Part shown: positions 1 to 4,774 of the stretch, one piece after another
Layout: each line of letters opens with the position of its first letter
Numbering within the stretch: position 1 is the stretch's first letter
Source: Bacteroidota bacterium
GTDB lineage: Bacteria > Bacteroidota > Bacteroidia > Bacteroidales > JADFUO01
Assembly (NCBI GenBank): GCA_015222115.1
Contig: JADFUO010000478.1
Location: forward strand, 1 to 5,478
Reading direction: 5' to 3'
DNA: 5,478 bases
Made by a program: the position numbers and the translations under genes
The notes under the pieces: generated by a model
Database searches by the model: none
What the model saw: only the letters and a program-made list of their open reading frames with translations
Told to the model about the DNA's origin: nothing

Positions 1-45
1 AACATAGTAATAACCGCAATTTTAAGCTCCGTAGGAGCGAAATAT
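1..45. repeat. REP-like hairpin repeat, cut by window edge
   Basis: GCTCC (26-30) and GGAGC (34-38) form a perfect 5-bp stem around GTA. The preceding stretch, AACATAGTAATAACCG (1-16), closely resembles AACAATAATAACCG on the minus strand of the right-hand hairpin cluster beside the transposase (3762-3775). This suggests a dispersed repeat of the same family whose left part lies outside the window. The similarity is short and read by eye. Nothing else is evident between 45 and the promoter at 182. Confidence 0.4.
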
Positions 46-181
46 AAAACAATCTTATGACAATAATTAGCAGCTCATTTTAATTTAACCGGACATCAAT
101 GGATAAAAATAAATAATATTCTCATGACTTTACTTAAAATATCAACATTAATATTATTTTTTATAAATTCTTATTATCAAA

Positions 182-213
182 TTTGTTAAATAAAAATTTA
201 AATTCTATTTTTG
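182..213 (+). promoter_or_regulatory. Bacteroidota-type promoter of the rplM operon
   Basis: TTTG (182-185) and TATTTTTG (206-213) are separated by 20 nt. They match the -33 TTTG / -7 TAnnTTTG consensus used by the primary sigma factor of Bacteroidota. Transcription would start near 219-221, giving a leader of about 40 nt before the rplM start codon. The leader has no Shine-Dalgarno, only A-rich sequence, which is normal for the phylum. This leader looks too short to hold an elaborate RNA regulator. Confidence 0.85.
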
Positions 214-261
214 CACCCCATTTTAAATAAGGAATAAATTCAGATAAGAAATAACCAACAG

Positions 262-717
262 ATGGATACTTTAAGTTATAAAACAATTAGTGCAAATAAA
301 AAAACCGTTAATAAGGAATGGGTTTTGATTGATGCTGAAAATGAGGTTCTTGGCAGGCTGGCATCAAAAGCTGCAAAACTTTTAAGAGGGAAATACAAAC
401 CTAATTTCACACCTCATGTTGATTGTGGTGATAATGTTATTATTGTAAATGCCGAAAAAATAAGACTGACAGGTAATAAATGGACAGATAAAATATATAT
501 ACGACACACAGGTTATCCCGGTGGACAAAAGTTCAGCACACCCAAAGATTTATTAGCTAAAAAACCTGAATCATTAATTGAAAAAGCAATAAAAGGAATG
601 CTCCCGAAAAACAGGCTGGGAAGCGACCTTTTCAGAAATTTATATGTTTATACAGGACCTGAACATCCGCATCAAGCACAAAAACCAAAAGAAATCAAAT
701 TAAACACAATTAAATAA
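262..717 (+). CDS. rplM: 50S ribosomal protein L13
   Basis: L13 is an early-assembling 23S rRNA-binding protein of the large ribosomal subunit. The 151-aa product is of normal family length. The N-terminal core [15 protein letters not shown] (residues 21-35) is typical, and the C-terminal signature runs from GMLPKNRLG (112-120) through [16 protein letters not shown] (127-142). The start [10 protein letters not shown] matches the usual N-terminus of Bacteroidota L13. It has no Shine-Dalgarno but lies about 40 nt behind the predicted transcription start. It is the first gene of the operon, only 2 nt before rpsI, and rplM-rpsI is a pairing conserved across bacteria. Nothing is missing or unusual. 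Confidence 0.97.
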   Translation: MDTLSYKTISANKKTVNKEWVLIDAENEVLGRLASKAAKLLRGKYKPNFTPHVDCGDNVIIVNAEKIRLTGNKWTDKIYIRHTGYPGGQKFSTPKDLLAKKPESLIEKAIKGMLPKNRLGSDLFRNLYVYTGPEHPHQAQKPKEIKLNTIK

Positions 718-719
718 AT

Positions 720-1106
720 ATGGAAGTTGTTAATACTATCGGCAGACGAAAAACTGCAGTCGCCCGAATTTATCTCAAGGAAGGAAAAGGTAATATTATT
801 GTAAATAAAAAAGATTATAAAGAATATTTCCCATCCGCTTCATTACAATATGTAATTAATCAACCTCTTGAAATTACCAAATCAACAAATAAATACGATA
901 TAAAAGTAAATCTTGACGGTGGCGGGCTTACCGGACAGGCAGAAGCACTTCGCCTCGCAATTGCACGGGCTATGTGCAAAATTGATGCAGAAAATCGTGT
1001 TGCACTTAAAACAAAAGGTTTATTAACAAGAGACCCAAGAATGGTTGAACGTAAAAAACCCGGGCAACCAAAAGCACGTAAAAAATTCCAATTCAGTAAA
1101 CGATAA
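720..1106 (+). CDS. rpsI: 30S ribosomal protein S9
   Basis: S9 belongs to the small subunit head. Its basic C-terminal tail reaches the P site and contacts tRNA there. The 128-aa protein has the N-terminal GRRKTAVARIYL (residues 8-19), the family signature around GGGLTGQAEALRLAIARA (67-84) and the conserved tail ending FQFSKR. The start codon follows the rplM stop after 2 nt, so translation is probably coupled. There is no Shine-Dalgarno beyond that, as expected here. A 110-nt gap containing a stable stem-loop separates it from rpsB. Confidence 0.97.
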   Translation: MEVVNTIGRRKTAVARIYLKEGKGNIIVNKKDYKEYFPSASLQYVINQPLEITKSTNKYDIKVNLDGGGLTGQAEALRLAIARAMCKIDAENRVALKTKGLLTRDPRMVERKKPGQPKARKKFQFSKR

Positions 1107-1130
1107 ATTTTCATAACTTATGGAACGAGT

Positions 1131-1186
1131 TTAGTATCTAAATTGCTAAGACTCTCAGTTAACAGGGACTACTTGGCAATTGCTAA
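1131..1186 (+). promoter_or_regulatory. Candidate S2 (rpsB) mRNA leader stem-loop
   Basis: AATTGCTAAG (1141-1150) pairs with CTTGGCAATT (1172-1181) over 10 bp, including one G-U. An outer 4-bp extension pairs TTAG (1131-1134) with CTAA (1183-1186) across an asymmetric internal loop. Inside, CTCT (1152-1155) can pair with AGGG (1164-1167) around CAGTTAAC. No U-run follows, so it is not an intrinsic terminator. No convincing Bacteroidota promoter is visible in the gap. Ribosomal protein S2 is known to repress its own mRNA through a leader in gammaproteobacteria, so an analogous autoregulatory element is a reasonable inference. It could instead be an RNA-processing or stability site. Confidence 0.5.
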
Positions 1187-1216
1187 TAATGAATGTAAAC
1201 AAATAAATTTAATTAA

Positions 1217-2119
1217 ATGGCAAGAACAAATTTTAATGAATTGTTAGATGCAGGTGTACATTTTGGACACCTCAAAAGAAAATGGAATCCCAATATGGCT
1301 CCATACATCTTTATGGAACGTAACGGAATCCATATCATTGACTTATACAAAACAGCAGCAAAAATTGAAGAAGCAGCTTCTGCTCTCAAACAAATTGCAA
1401 AATCAGGTAAAAGAATACTTTTTGTTGCAACTAAAAAGCAGGCAAAAGAAATTGTAGCTAATCATGTTAAAAGAGTTAACATGCCTTATGTTACAGAAAG
1501 ATGGCCCGGCGGTATGCTTACAAATTTCGCAACCATACGTAAAGCTGTTAGGAAAATGACTTCAATTGATAAAATGATCAATACCGATACTTATAAAAAT
1601 CTTTCCAAAAGAGAACGGTTGCAAATAACACGTGAAAGAGCGAAACTGGAAAAAAACCTTGGTAGTATTTCCGACCTTAACAGATTACCTTCAGCAATTT
1701 TTATTGTTGATATTAATAAAGAACGTATTGCTGTTGCTGAGGCAAAAAAACTTAACATCCCTACTTTTGCTATTGTTGACACTAACTCTGACCCAAATTC
1801 GGTTGATTTTCCAATACCTGCAAACGATGACGCTTCAAAAGCTATTTCGTTAATTACAAGTATTATGGTTAATGCTATTGATGAAGGTTTGGTTGAAAGA
1901 AAATTAGAAAGAGACAAAAGGATTATTGAAGAAGAAAAGGAAAAAGAAGAAATCATTAAAATACAAACAGAATCTAAAACTTTAGAAGAACCTGAATCAG
2001 ATAAAAAAGCTCCTGAAACAAAACCGGCAAAAATTAAAGATGAAGTAAAGGAAGACTCCACAAAAAGAGTAGGAAAAAGACCCCGCAAAATTATTTCAAA
2101 AAAAGATACTATTAAATAA
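1217..2119 (+). CDS. rpsB: 30S ribosomal protein S2
   Basis: S2 binds late on the solvent side of the small subunit, near S1 and the mRNA exit region. The first signature is LLDAGVHFGHLKRKWNPNM (residues 9-27). The second region, SAIFIVDINKERIAVAEA with IPTFAIVDTNSDP (159-193), is complete. The 300-aa length exceeds the usual 230-260. The excess is a tail from about residue 226 to 300 rich in Lys and Glu, probably a coiled or disordered stretch ending in a basic patch. Such tails are common in Bacteroidota S2. The start codon is preceded only by AT-rich sequence. It is followed after 40 nt by tsf, the classic rpsB-tsf pair. Confidence 0.97.
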   Translation: MARTNFNELLDAGVHFGHLKRKWNPNMAPYIFMERNGIHIIDLYKTAAKIEEAASALKQIAKSGKRILFVATKKQAKEIVANHVKRVNMPYVTERWPGGMLTNFATIRKAVRKMTSIDKMINTDTYKNLSKRERLQITRERAKLEKNLGSISDLNRLPSAIFIVDINKERIAVAEAKKLNIPTFAIVDTNSDPNSVDFPIPANDDASKAISLITSIMVNAIDEGLVERKLERDKRIIEEEKEKEEIIKIQTESKTLEEPESDKKAPETKPAKIKDEVKEDSTKRVGKRPRKIISKKDTIK

Positions 2120-2159
2120 AATATAATCATTTGTAGAACTGAAAAATTAATTAATTAAG

Positions 2160-2999
2160 ATGAAAAAAATAACCGCAGCAGACGTAAATAAATTAAGAAA
2201 ACAAACAGGTGCAGGAATGATGGATTGCAAAAAAGCACTTGTTGAAAATGATGGTGACTTTGAAAAAGCTATTGATTACCTGAGAAAAAAAGGACAAAAA
2301 ATAGCCGCCAAACGTGCCGACAAAGAAGCAACTGAAGGTATTGTTTTGGCTAAAACAAATACTGATAAAAATTTTGCAGCAGTCGTTATGATAAATTGTG
2401 AAACCGATTTTGTTGCAAAAAATCAGGATTTTATTGACTATGTAAATTCAATTGCTGATCTGGCTATTGCCAAAACACCTAAATCAATTGATGAATTGAA
2501 ATCACTTGATTTGAATGGCAGAACAGTTGAAGAAAGTCTAAGCGATCAAATGGGGAAAATTGGTGAAAAAATCCAAATGTCCAATTGCGCATTTATTGAA
2601 GCACCGATTGTTTTTGCATATAATCATCATGGTAACCGTTTGGCAACAATACTGGGTTTTAATAAAAATAATGTTGCAGATATTGAAAACATCGGACATG
2701 AACTCGCAATGCAGGTAGCAGCTATGAATCCCCTGGCTGTTGACAAAGATGATGTTGATGAAAAAATCATTAAGCGTGAAAAAGAAATCGGAATGGAACA
2801 AGCGCGCCAGGAAGGTAAACCTGAGAACATTCTTGAAAAGATCGCTTTAGGTAAATTAAATAAATTTTTCAAGGACAACACTCTTTTAAATCAGGATTTC
2901 ATCAGAGATACTAAAAAAACTGTCAAGCAATATCTTGCCGAAACAGATAAAGAGCTTAAAGTGACTGTTTTCCAACGATTGATGTTGGGAGAAAAATAA
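2160..2999 (+). CDS. tsf: Translation elongation factor Ts
   Basis: EF-Ts is the cytoplasmic guanine nucleotide exchange factor that releases GDP from EF-Tu. The N-terminal UBA-like domain carries signature 1, LRKQTGAGMMDCKKAL (residues 12-27). Signature 2, with the conserved TDFV contact to EF-Tu, is at ETDFVAKN (81-88). The core subdomains continue through HGNRLATILGF (157-167) and HELAMQVAAMNP (180-191). The C-terminal module runs from KPENILEKIALGKLNKFF to LLNQDFIRD (220-250). The 279-aa length is normal for the single-core form. It is the last gene of the operon: a terminator follows directly, and pyrH and frr, which often come next in other bacteria, are absent. Confidence 0.97.
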   Translation: MKKITAADVNKLRKQTGAGMMDCKKALVENDGDFEKAIDYLRKKGQKIAAKRADKEATEGIVLAKTNTDKNFAAVVMINCETDFVAKNQDFIDYVNSIADLAIAKTPKSIDELKSLDLNGRTVEESLSDQMGKIGEKIQMSNCAFIEAPIVFAYNHHGNRLATILGFNKNNVADIENIGHELAMQVAAMNPLAVDKDDVDEKIIKREKEIGMEQARQEGKPENILEKIALGKLNKFFKDNTLLNQDFIRDTKKTVKQYLAETDKELKVTVFQRLMLGEK

Positions 3000-3022
3000 T
3001 TTTTTTGACATAAAAATTAAAG

Positions 3023-3053
3023 AAAGAGAGGACATTGGTTCTCTCTTTTTTTT
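3023..3053 (+). terminator. Rho-independent terminator after tsf
   Basis: AAAGAGAGGA (3023-3032) pairs with TTCTCTCTTT (3039-3048), including one G-U, around CATTGG. An eight-T run ends at 3053. It sits 24 nt after the tsf stop codon and ends the ribosomal operon. Confidence 0.88.
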
Positions 3054-3154
3054 ATATATTTTGTTCAGTATTGTATGGGATTGTTTTATATTCCGACTTT
3101 TCTCTACTAATAATTTTGTCTAAATATTATTTTGATATTCATTGGGTAATACTG

Positions 3155-3240
3155 TTGTAAACCGCGAAGCGGTATAACAATAATAGCCACAGGTGAAACC
3201 TGTGGAAAATATACGTGTATCAACAACTCCAAAGGAGTTG
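3155..3240. repeat. Left three-hairpin cluster
   Basis: Hairpin 1 is ACCGC-GAA-GCGGT (3161-3173), with outer TTGT/ACAA arms (3155-3158 and 3177-3180). Hairpin 2 is CCACAGGT (3187-3194), GAA, ACCTGTGG (3198-3205), a perfect 8-bp stem. Hairpin 3 is CAACTCC-AAA-GGAGTTG (3224-3240), 7 bp, ending 2 nt before the transposase stop codon. Between hairpins 2 and 3 lies the near-palindrome ATACGTGTAT (3211-3220). Confidence 0.75.
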
Positions 3241-3242
3241 AA

Positions 3243-3689
3243 TCAAAATAAATATTTTTCATCAAATTCAATACCGTGTTCGTTTAATAGTTTTATGTAT
3301 TCTTCGCGGAAGGTTATTGTTTTATGGTGTGTTTCCTGTTTCTTTATATAATTGACTAATGCTTCTTTTTCTTTTATGGAATAAGTAAAGGCACCATAAC
3401 CTTCTTGCCATGCTTTAAAAGCGGGAAACAAGCCTTGTTCTTTTATCCATACTGATGAGGATACCTTTATGTCCTTAACCAGTGATGATAGTGCGATAGT
3501 TGGATGAATATGCGTAGCAATGTGTAAATGATCTTCTACTCCGTTAATTTTGTATAAAACACATTTTTTGTTTTTAAGTATACCCCAGATATATCTATAT
3601 AGTTTTTCACGATTCTCATTTATAAGTGCTTTTTCTCTATTTTTCGTTGAGAAAACAATTTGATAGAGTATTTGGGTGTAGGTTGCCAT
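3243..3689 (-). CDS. tnpA: IS200/IS605-family Y1 (HUH) transposase
   Basis: This is a single-strand DNA transposase of the Y1 type, which cuts with one tyrosine and makes a 5'-phosphotyrosine link. The metal-binding HUH motif is H54-L55-H56 in GVEDHLHIATH. The likely nucleophile is Y114 in YIKKQETHH (residues 114-122). WQEGYGAFTYS (94-104) is typical of this group. The 148-aa length matches full-length IS200/IS605 TnpA and is shorter than many REP-associated RAYT proteins, so IS200-like is favoured. The frame is intact from ATG to TGA with no sign of decay. It points towards tsf and is flanked on both sides by hairpin clusters that are probably its own substrates. Confidence 0.92.
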   Translation of the reverse strand: MATYTQILYQIVFSTKNREKALINENREKLYRYIWGILKNKKCVLYKINGVEDHLHIATHIHPTIALSSLVKDIKVSSSVWIKEQGLFPAFKAWQEGYGAFTYSIKEKEALVNYIKKQETHHKTITFREEYIKLLNEHGIEFDEKYLF

Positions 3690-3705
3690 ATTAAATAAAT
3701 TTATT

Positions 3706-3793
3706 GAACCCTATGCAGGGTTCTTATTATAGCTCCGTTTGTTTCCGTAAGCTTCGCATACGGTTATTATTGTTCAATCCCTTCGGGATTTTT
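3706..3793. repeat. Right three-hairpin cluster, inverted relative to left
   Basis: Hairpin 4 is GAACCCT-ATGC-AGGGTTC (3706-3723), 7 bp. Hairpin 5 spans 3745-3763: CCGTA pairs with TACGG, then an A/A mismatch, then GC/GC around TTC. Hairpin 6 is AATCCC-TTC-GGGATT (3776-3790), followed by a short T run. Read on the minus strand, hairpins 5 and 6 have GAA loops like left hairpins 1 and 2. The linker GGTTATTATTGTT (3762-3774) is the near-exact complement of AACAATAATAGCC (3176-3188). Confidence 0.72.
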
Positions 3794-4114
3794 GGCTTAG
3801 TTTACATTTATCTCCAGCACATCAAAAATAATATTTAGCCTGGTTTTTCTTCTTAATACCAAAAATGAAAATTTGTTCCAGTTTTTTATTATTCTTTTTG
3901 TTTTTCTTTTATTTTGAGTTATTTAATAAATTAAAACATAAAGATATGAAAGAGTTTGGTTTTGGTATTTTTTTACAAAAATTATTTGTTTTAATAAAGC
4001 ATAATTTTAATTTTGTATAAACAATTTATGTTCTGTCTCGAGTACACGGGATTTGTACAAAGTAATATTTTTACCCCGAGTACTCGTGGCTGAATATTAA
4101 TTAGTTTAATAAAA
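3794..4114. other. AT-rich spacer with no supported gene
   Basis: This stretch is extremely AT-rich and T-run dominated. It contains one open frame of 51 codons (3865-4020, plus) with a phenylalanine- and leucine-rich start, which I do not accept as a gene. The only clear structure is the inverted repeat at 4037-4088. No promoter for the downstream cassette gene is convincing. Confidence 0.6.
4037..4088. repeat. Imperfect inverted repeat with central palindrome
   Basis: CTCGAGTACACGGG (4037-4050) is complementary to CCCGAGTACTCGTG (4075-4088) at 12 of 14 positions. The 24-nt space between them contains the perfect palindrome TTTGTACAAA (4052-4061). The arms are also locally palindromic (CGAGTACTCG at 4077-4086). 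Two G+C-rich arms stand out in very AT-rich DNA. No T-run follows directly, so a plain terminator is unlikely. Its role is unknown: it could be a protein-binding site, a dispersed hairpin repeat or a boundary mark. Confidence 0.6.
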
Positions 4115-4163
4115 GTCTAACGAGTGATAGACTGCAATATTGAAGTCTATTTAGTAGTTATGC
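4115..4163 (+). other. attC-like site at the upstream cassette boundary
   Basis: GTCTAAC (4115-4121) fits the integron R'' consensus RYYYAAC exactly. After a 5-nt spacer, ATAGACT (4127-4133) pairs perfectly with AGTCTAT (4144-4150) around a 10-nt loop. A 6-nt spacer then leads to GTTATGC (4157-4163), which fits R' (GTTRRRY) at six of seven positions. TAAC and GTTA pair across the base. This is the attC layout of two paired box sets separated by unpaired spacers. Weak points are the short total length (49 nt) and no obvious extrahelical base. Confidence 0.5.
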
Positions 4164-4164
4164 C

Positions 4165-4172
4165 AGAGGAGG
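4165..4172 (+). promoter_or_regulatory. Strong Shine-Dalgarno of the cassette gene
   Basis: AGAGGAGG lies 8 nt before the ATG at 4181, an ideal arrangement. It decides the start over the in-frame GTG at 4124 and ATG at 4160. The Shine-Dalgarno is inside the cassette, 2 nt after the GTTATGC boundary. No other gene in the window has one. Confidence 0.85.
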
Positions 4173-4180
4173 AAATACCT

Positions 4181-4594
4181 ATGGGATGGTCTATCCAATG
4201 CAATGTCACAAGTTGCAAAGCTTACATGTGGGCGACAAATATTGTTGATCTTATAGACAATCATACTGACGAAAACGGCTGGTTTGTTTGCAGTCAATGC
4301 GGTGCTAGTGGATTTATAGAAAAGTCATTCGACTTACAGGAACCAGGATACACATGGGAACTGTTCTTACGTGGAGCAATACGTCTTGGTGACAGAGATG
4401 ATACCTATCAGCCATTTGTTTTCATGGTTAGTTATGAGCCAAATGAAAAAGCTAATTACATCTGGTTTTCATATTACAAAGACTTACGAGAAACTGGTGG
4501 TCGTTTAAAACTCGGCTATGGTCCCGGTGGCCCTCCAGTCTTGAGAACAGAGCAATTATTGTCATTACTTCGGCAGCTCTATGACCTTGACTGA
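4181..4594 (+). CDS. Cassette-borne hypothetical protein, putative zinc-binding N-terminus
   Basis: I do not recognise this 137-aa protein. The chosen ATG follows a perfect Shine-Dalgarno; the open frame continues upstream, but that part would cross the recombination boundary. The N-terminal 45 residues hold two cysteine pairs, CNVTSC (C7, C12) and CSQCG (C37, C40), spaced as in a zinc ribbon. The rest is rich in aromatic residues (YQPFVFMVSYEP, YIWFSYYKDLR), with a Gly/Pro turn GYGPGGPP (112-119) and a final short helix LLSLLRQLYDL. There is no signal peptide or membrane segment, so it is probably cytoplasmic. Being the only gene of an integron cassette, it likely serves an accessory role; resistance, stress or defence are guesses. 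The reading frame is intact. Confidence 0.8.
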   Translation: MGWSIQCNVTSCKAYMWATNIVDLIDNHTDENGWFVCSQCGASGFIEKSFDLQEPGYTWELFLRGAIRLGDRDDTYQPFVFMVSYEPNEKANYIWFSYYKDLRETGGRLKLGYGPGGPPVLRTEQLLSLLRQLYDLD

Positions 4595-4624
4595 GTTGAA
4601 AAGGAAGATATATTGAAATTGTTG

Positions 4625-4699
4625 GCATAACAACCGCATCAAGACGGACTGGCAAATCCGCTGCGATCCTTTGCCAGCCAGTTATGCGGAATGTTAATC
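4625..4699 (+). other. attC recombination site (59-base element)
   Basis: R'' is GCATAAC (4625-4631) and R' is GTTAATC (4693-4699). Between them CCGCAT (4634-4639) pairs with ATGCGG (4684-4689), extendable by AA/TT if C4640 is bulged out. Then GG-CTGGCAAA (4646-4656) pairs with TTTGCCAGCC (4670-4679) with A4648 extrahelical. The terminal loop is 13 nt. Extrahelical bases on one arm and paired boxes with low sequence conservation are hallmarks of attC, which the integrase binds as a folded single strand. The opening GCATAACAA and the block TCAAGACGGACTGGCAA look like many proteobacterial attC sites. R' fits R'' only partly because its last six bases belong to the flanking DNA. Confidence 0.83.
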
Positions 4700-4729
4700 T
4701 ATAAATCTACTTTAGTTTTCATTCATAAA

Positions 4730-4753
4730 AGCAATTGGGCATAACTAATTGCT
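4730..4753 (-). terminator. Weak candidate terminator for yqeY
   Basis: AGCAATT (4730-4736) pairs with AATTGCT (4747-4753) around a 10-nt loop. On the minus strand the stem is followed by TTTTAT, 22 nt after the yqeY stop codon. The stem is AT-rich and the T-run short, so termination may be inefficient. The loop contains GCATAAC, matching the integron R'' box, but no attC partner follows it. Confidence 0.4.
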
Positions 4754-4774
4754 AACTACAATAGATGATAATAA

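Larger units (their letters stand above)
3155..3793. mobile_element. IS200/IS605-like unit with mirrored hairpin flanks
   Basis: The unit comprises one Y1 transposase gene (3243-3689) bracketed by three short hairpins on each side. The clusters mirror each other: outer hairpin, AACAATAATA-type linker, second hairpin with a GAA/TTC loop, then a third hairpin next to the gene. Outer and second hairpin centres are 29 nt apart on both sides. IS200/IS605 transposases recognise subterminal hairpins as single strands, and RAYT enzymes act on REP hairpins, so either reading fits. Exact ends and target site cannot be set from one copy. No tnpB-like gene is present. Confidence 0.6.
4157..4693 (+). mobile_element. 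Integron gene cassette (no integrase in window)
   Basis: The segment shows the parts of an integron cassette in order: a GTT boundary (GTTATGC, 4157), a short leader, one ORF with its own ribosome-binding site, and an attC site at the end. The exchange point in attC lies between G and TT, so the mobile part would be 4158-4693, 536 bp. If circularised, G4693 joins TTATGC and makes GTTATGC, the exact complement of the cassette's own R'' box GCATAAC (4625-4631). That relation is expected only for a real cassette. Its richer G+C and Shine-Dalgarno differ from the rest of the window and suggest transfer from another lineage. Confidence 0.8.

Noticed and set aside
220..261. Ribosomal-protein leader (riboregulator) for L13
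   Set aside because: Only about 40 AT-rich nt lie between the predicted transcription start and the start codon, and I see no stable stem there.
1141..1181. Terminator between rpsI and rpsB
   Set aside because: The stem is strong, but no T-run follows its 3' arm; the next bases are GCTAATAATG.
1591..2130. Long open frame antisense to rpsB (179 codons)
   Set aside because: It is rich in Ser, Leu and Phe because it mirrors the Lys/Glu-rich S2 coding strand. The sense strand encodes an unmistakable S2.
3865..4020. A 51-codon open frame on the plus strand starting MKICSSFLLFF
   Set aside because: It consists mostly of Phe, Leu, Lys and Asn codons forced by T- and A-runs, has no ribosome-binding signal and lies in an AT-rich spacer. 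A long ORF arises easily by chance in such composition.
4124..4180. N-terminal extension of the cassette protein from GTG at 4124 (19 residues)
   Set aside because: It would cross the upstream attC-like site and the cassette boundary. The ATG at 4181 has a perfect Shine-Dalgarno at 8 nt.
4739..4745. GCATAAC as the R'' box of a third attC
   Set aside because: No L boxes or GTT-type R' follow before yqeY, and the motif sits in the loop of a hairpin that is better explained as a yqeY terminator.
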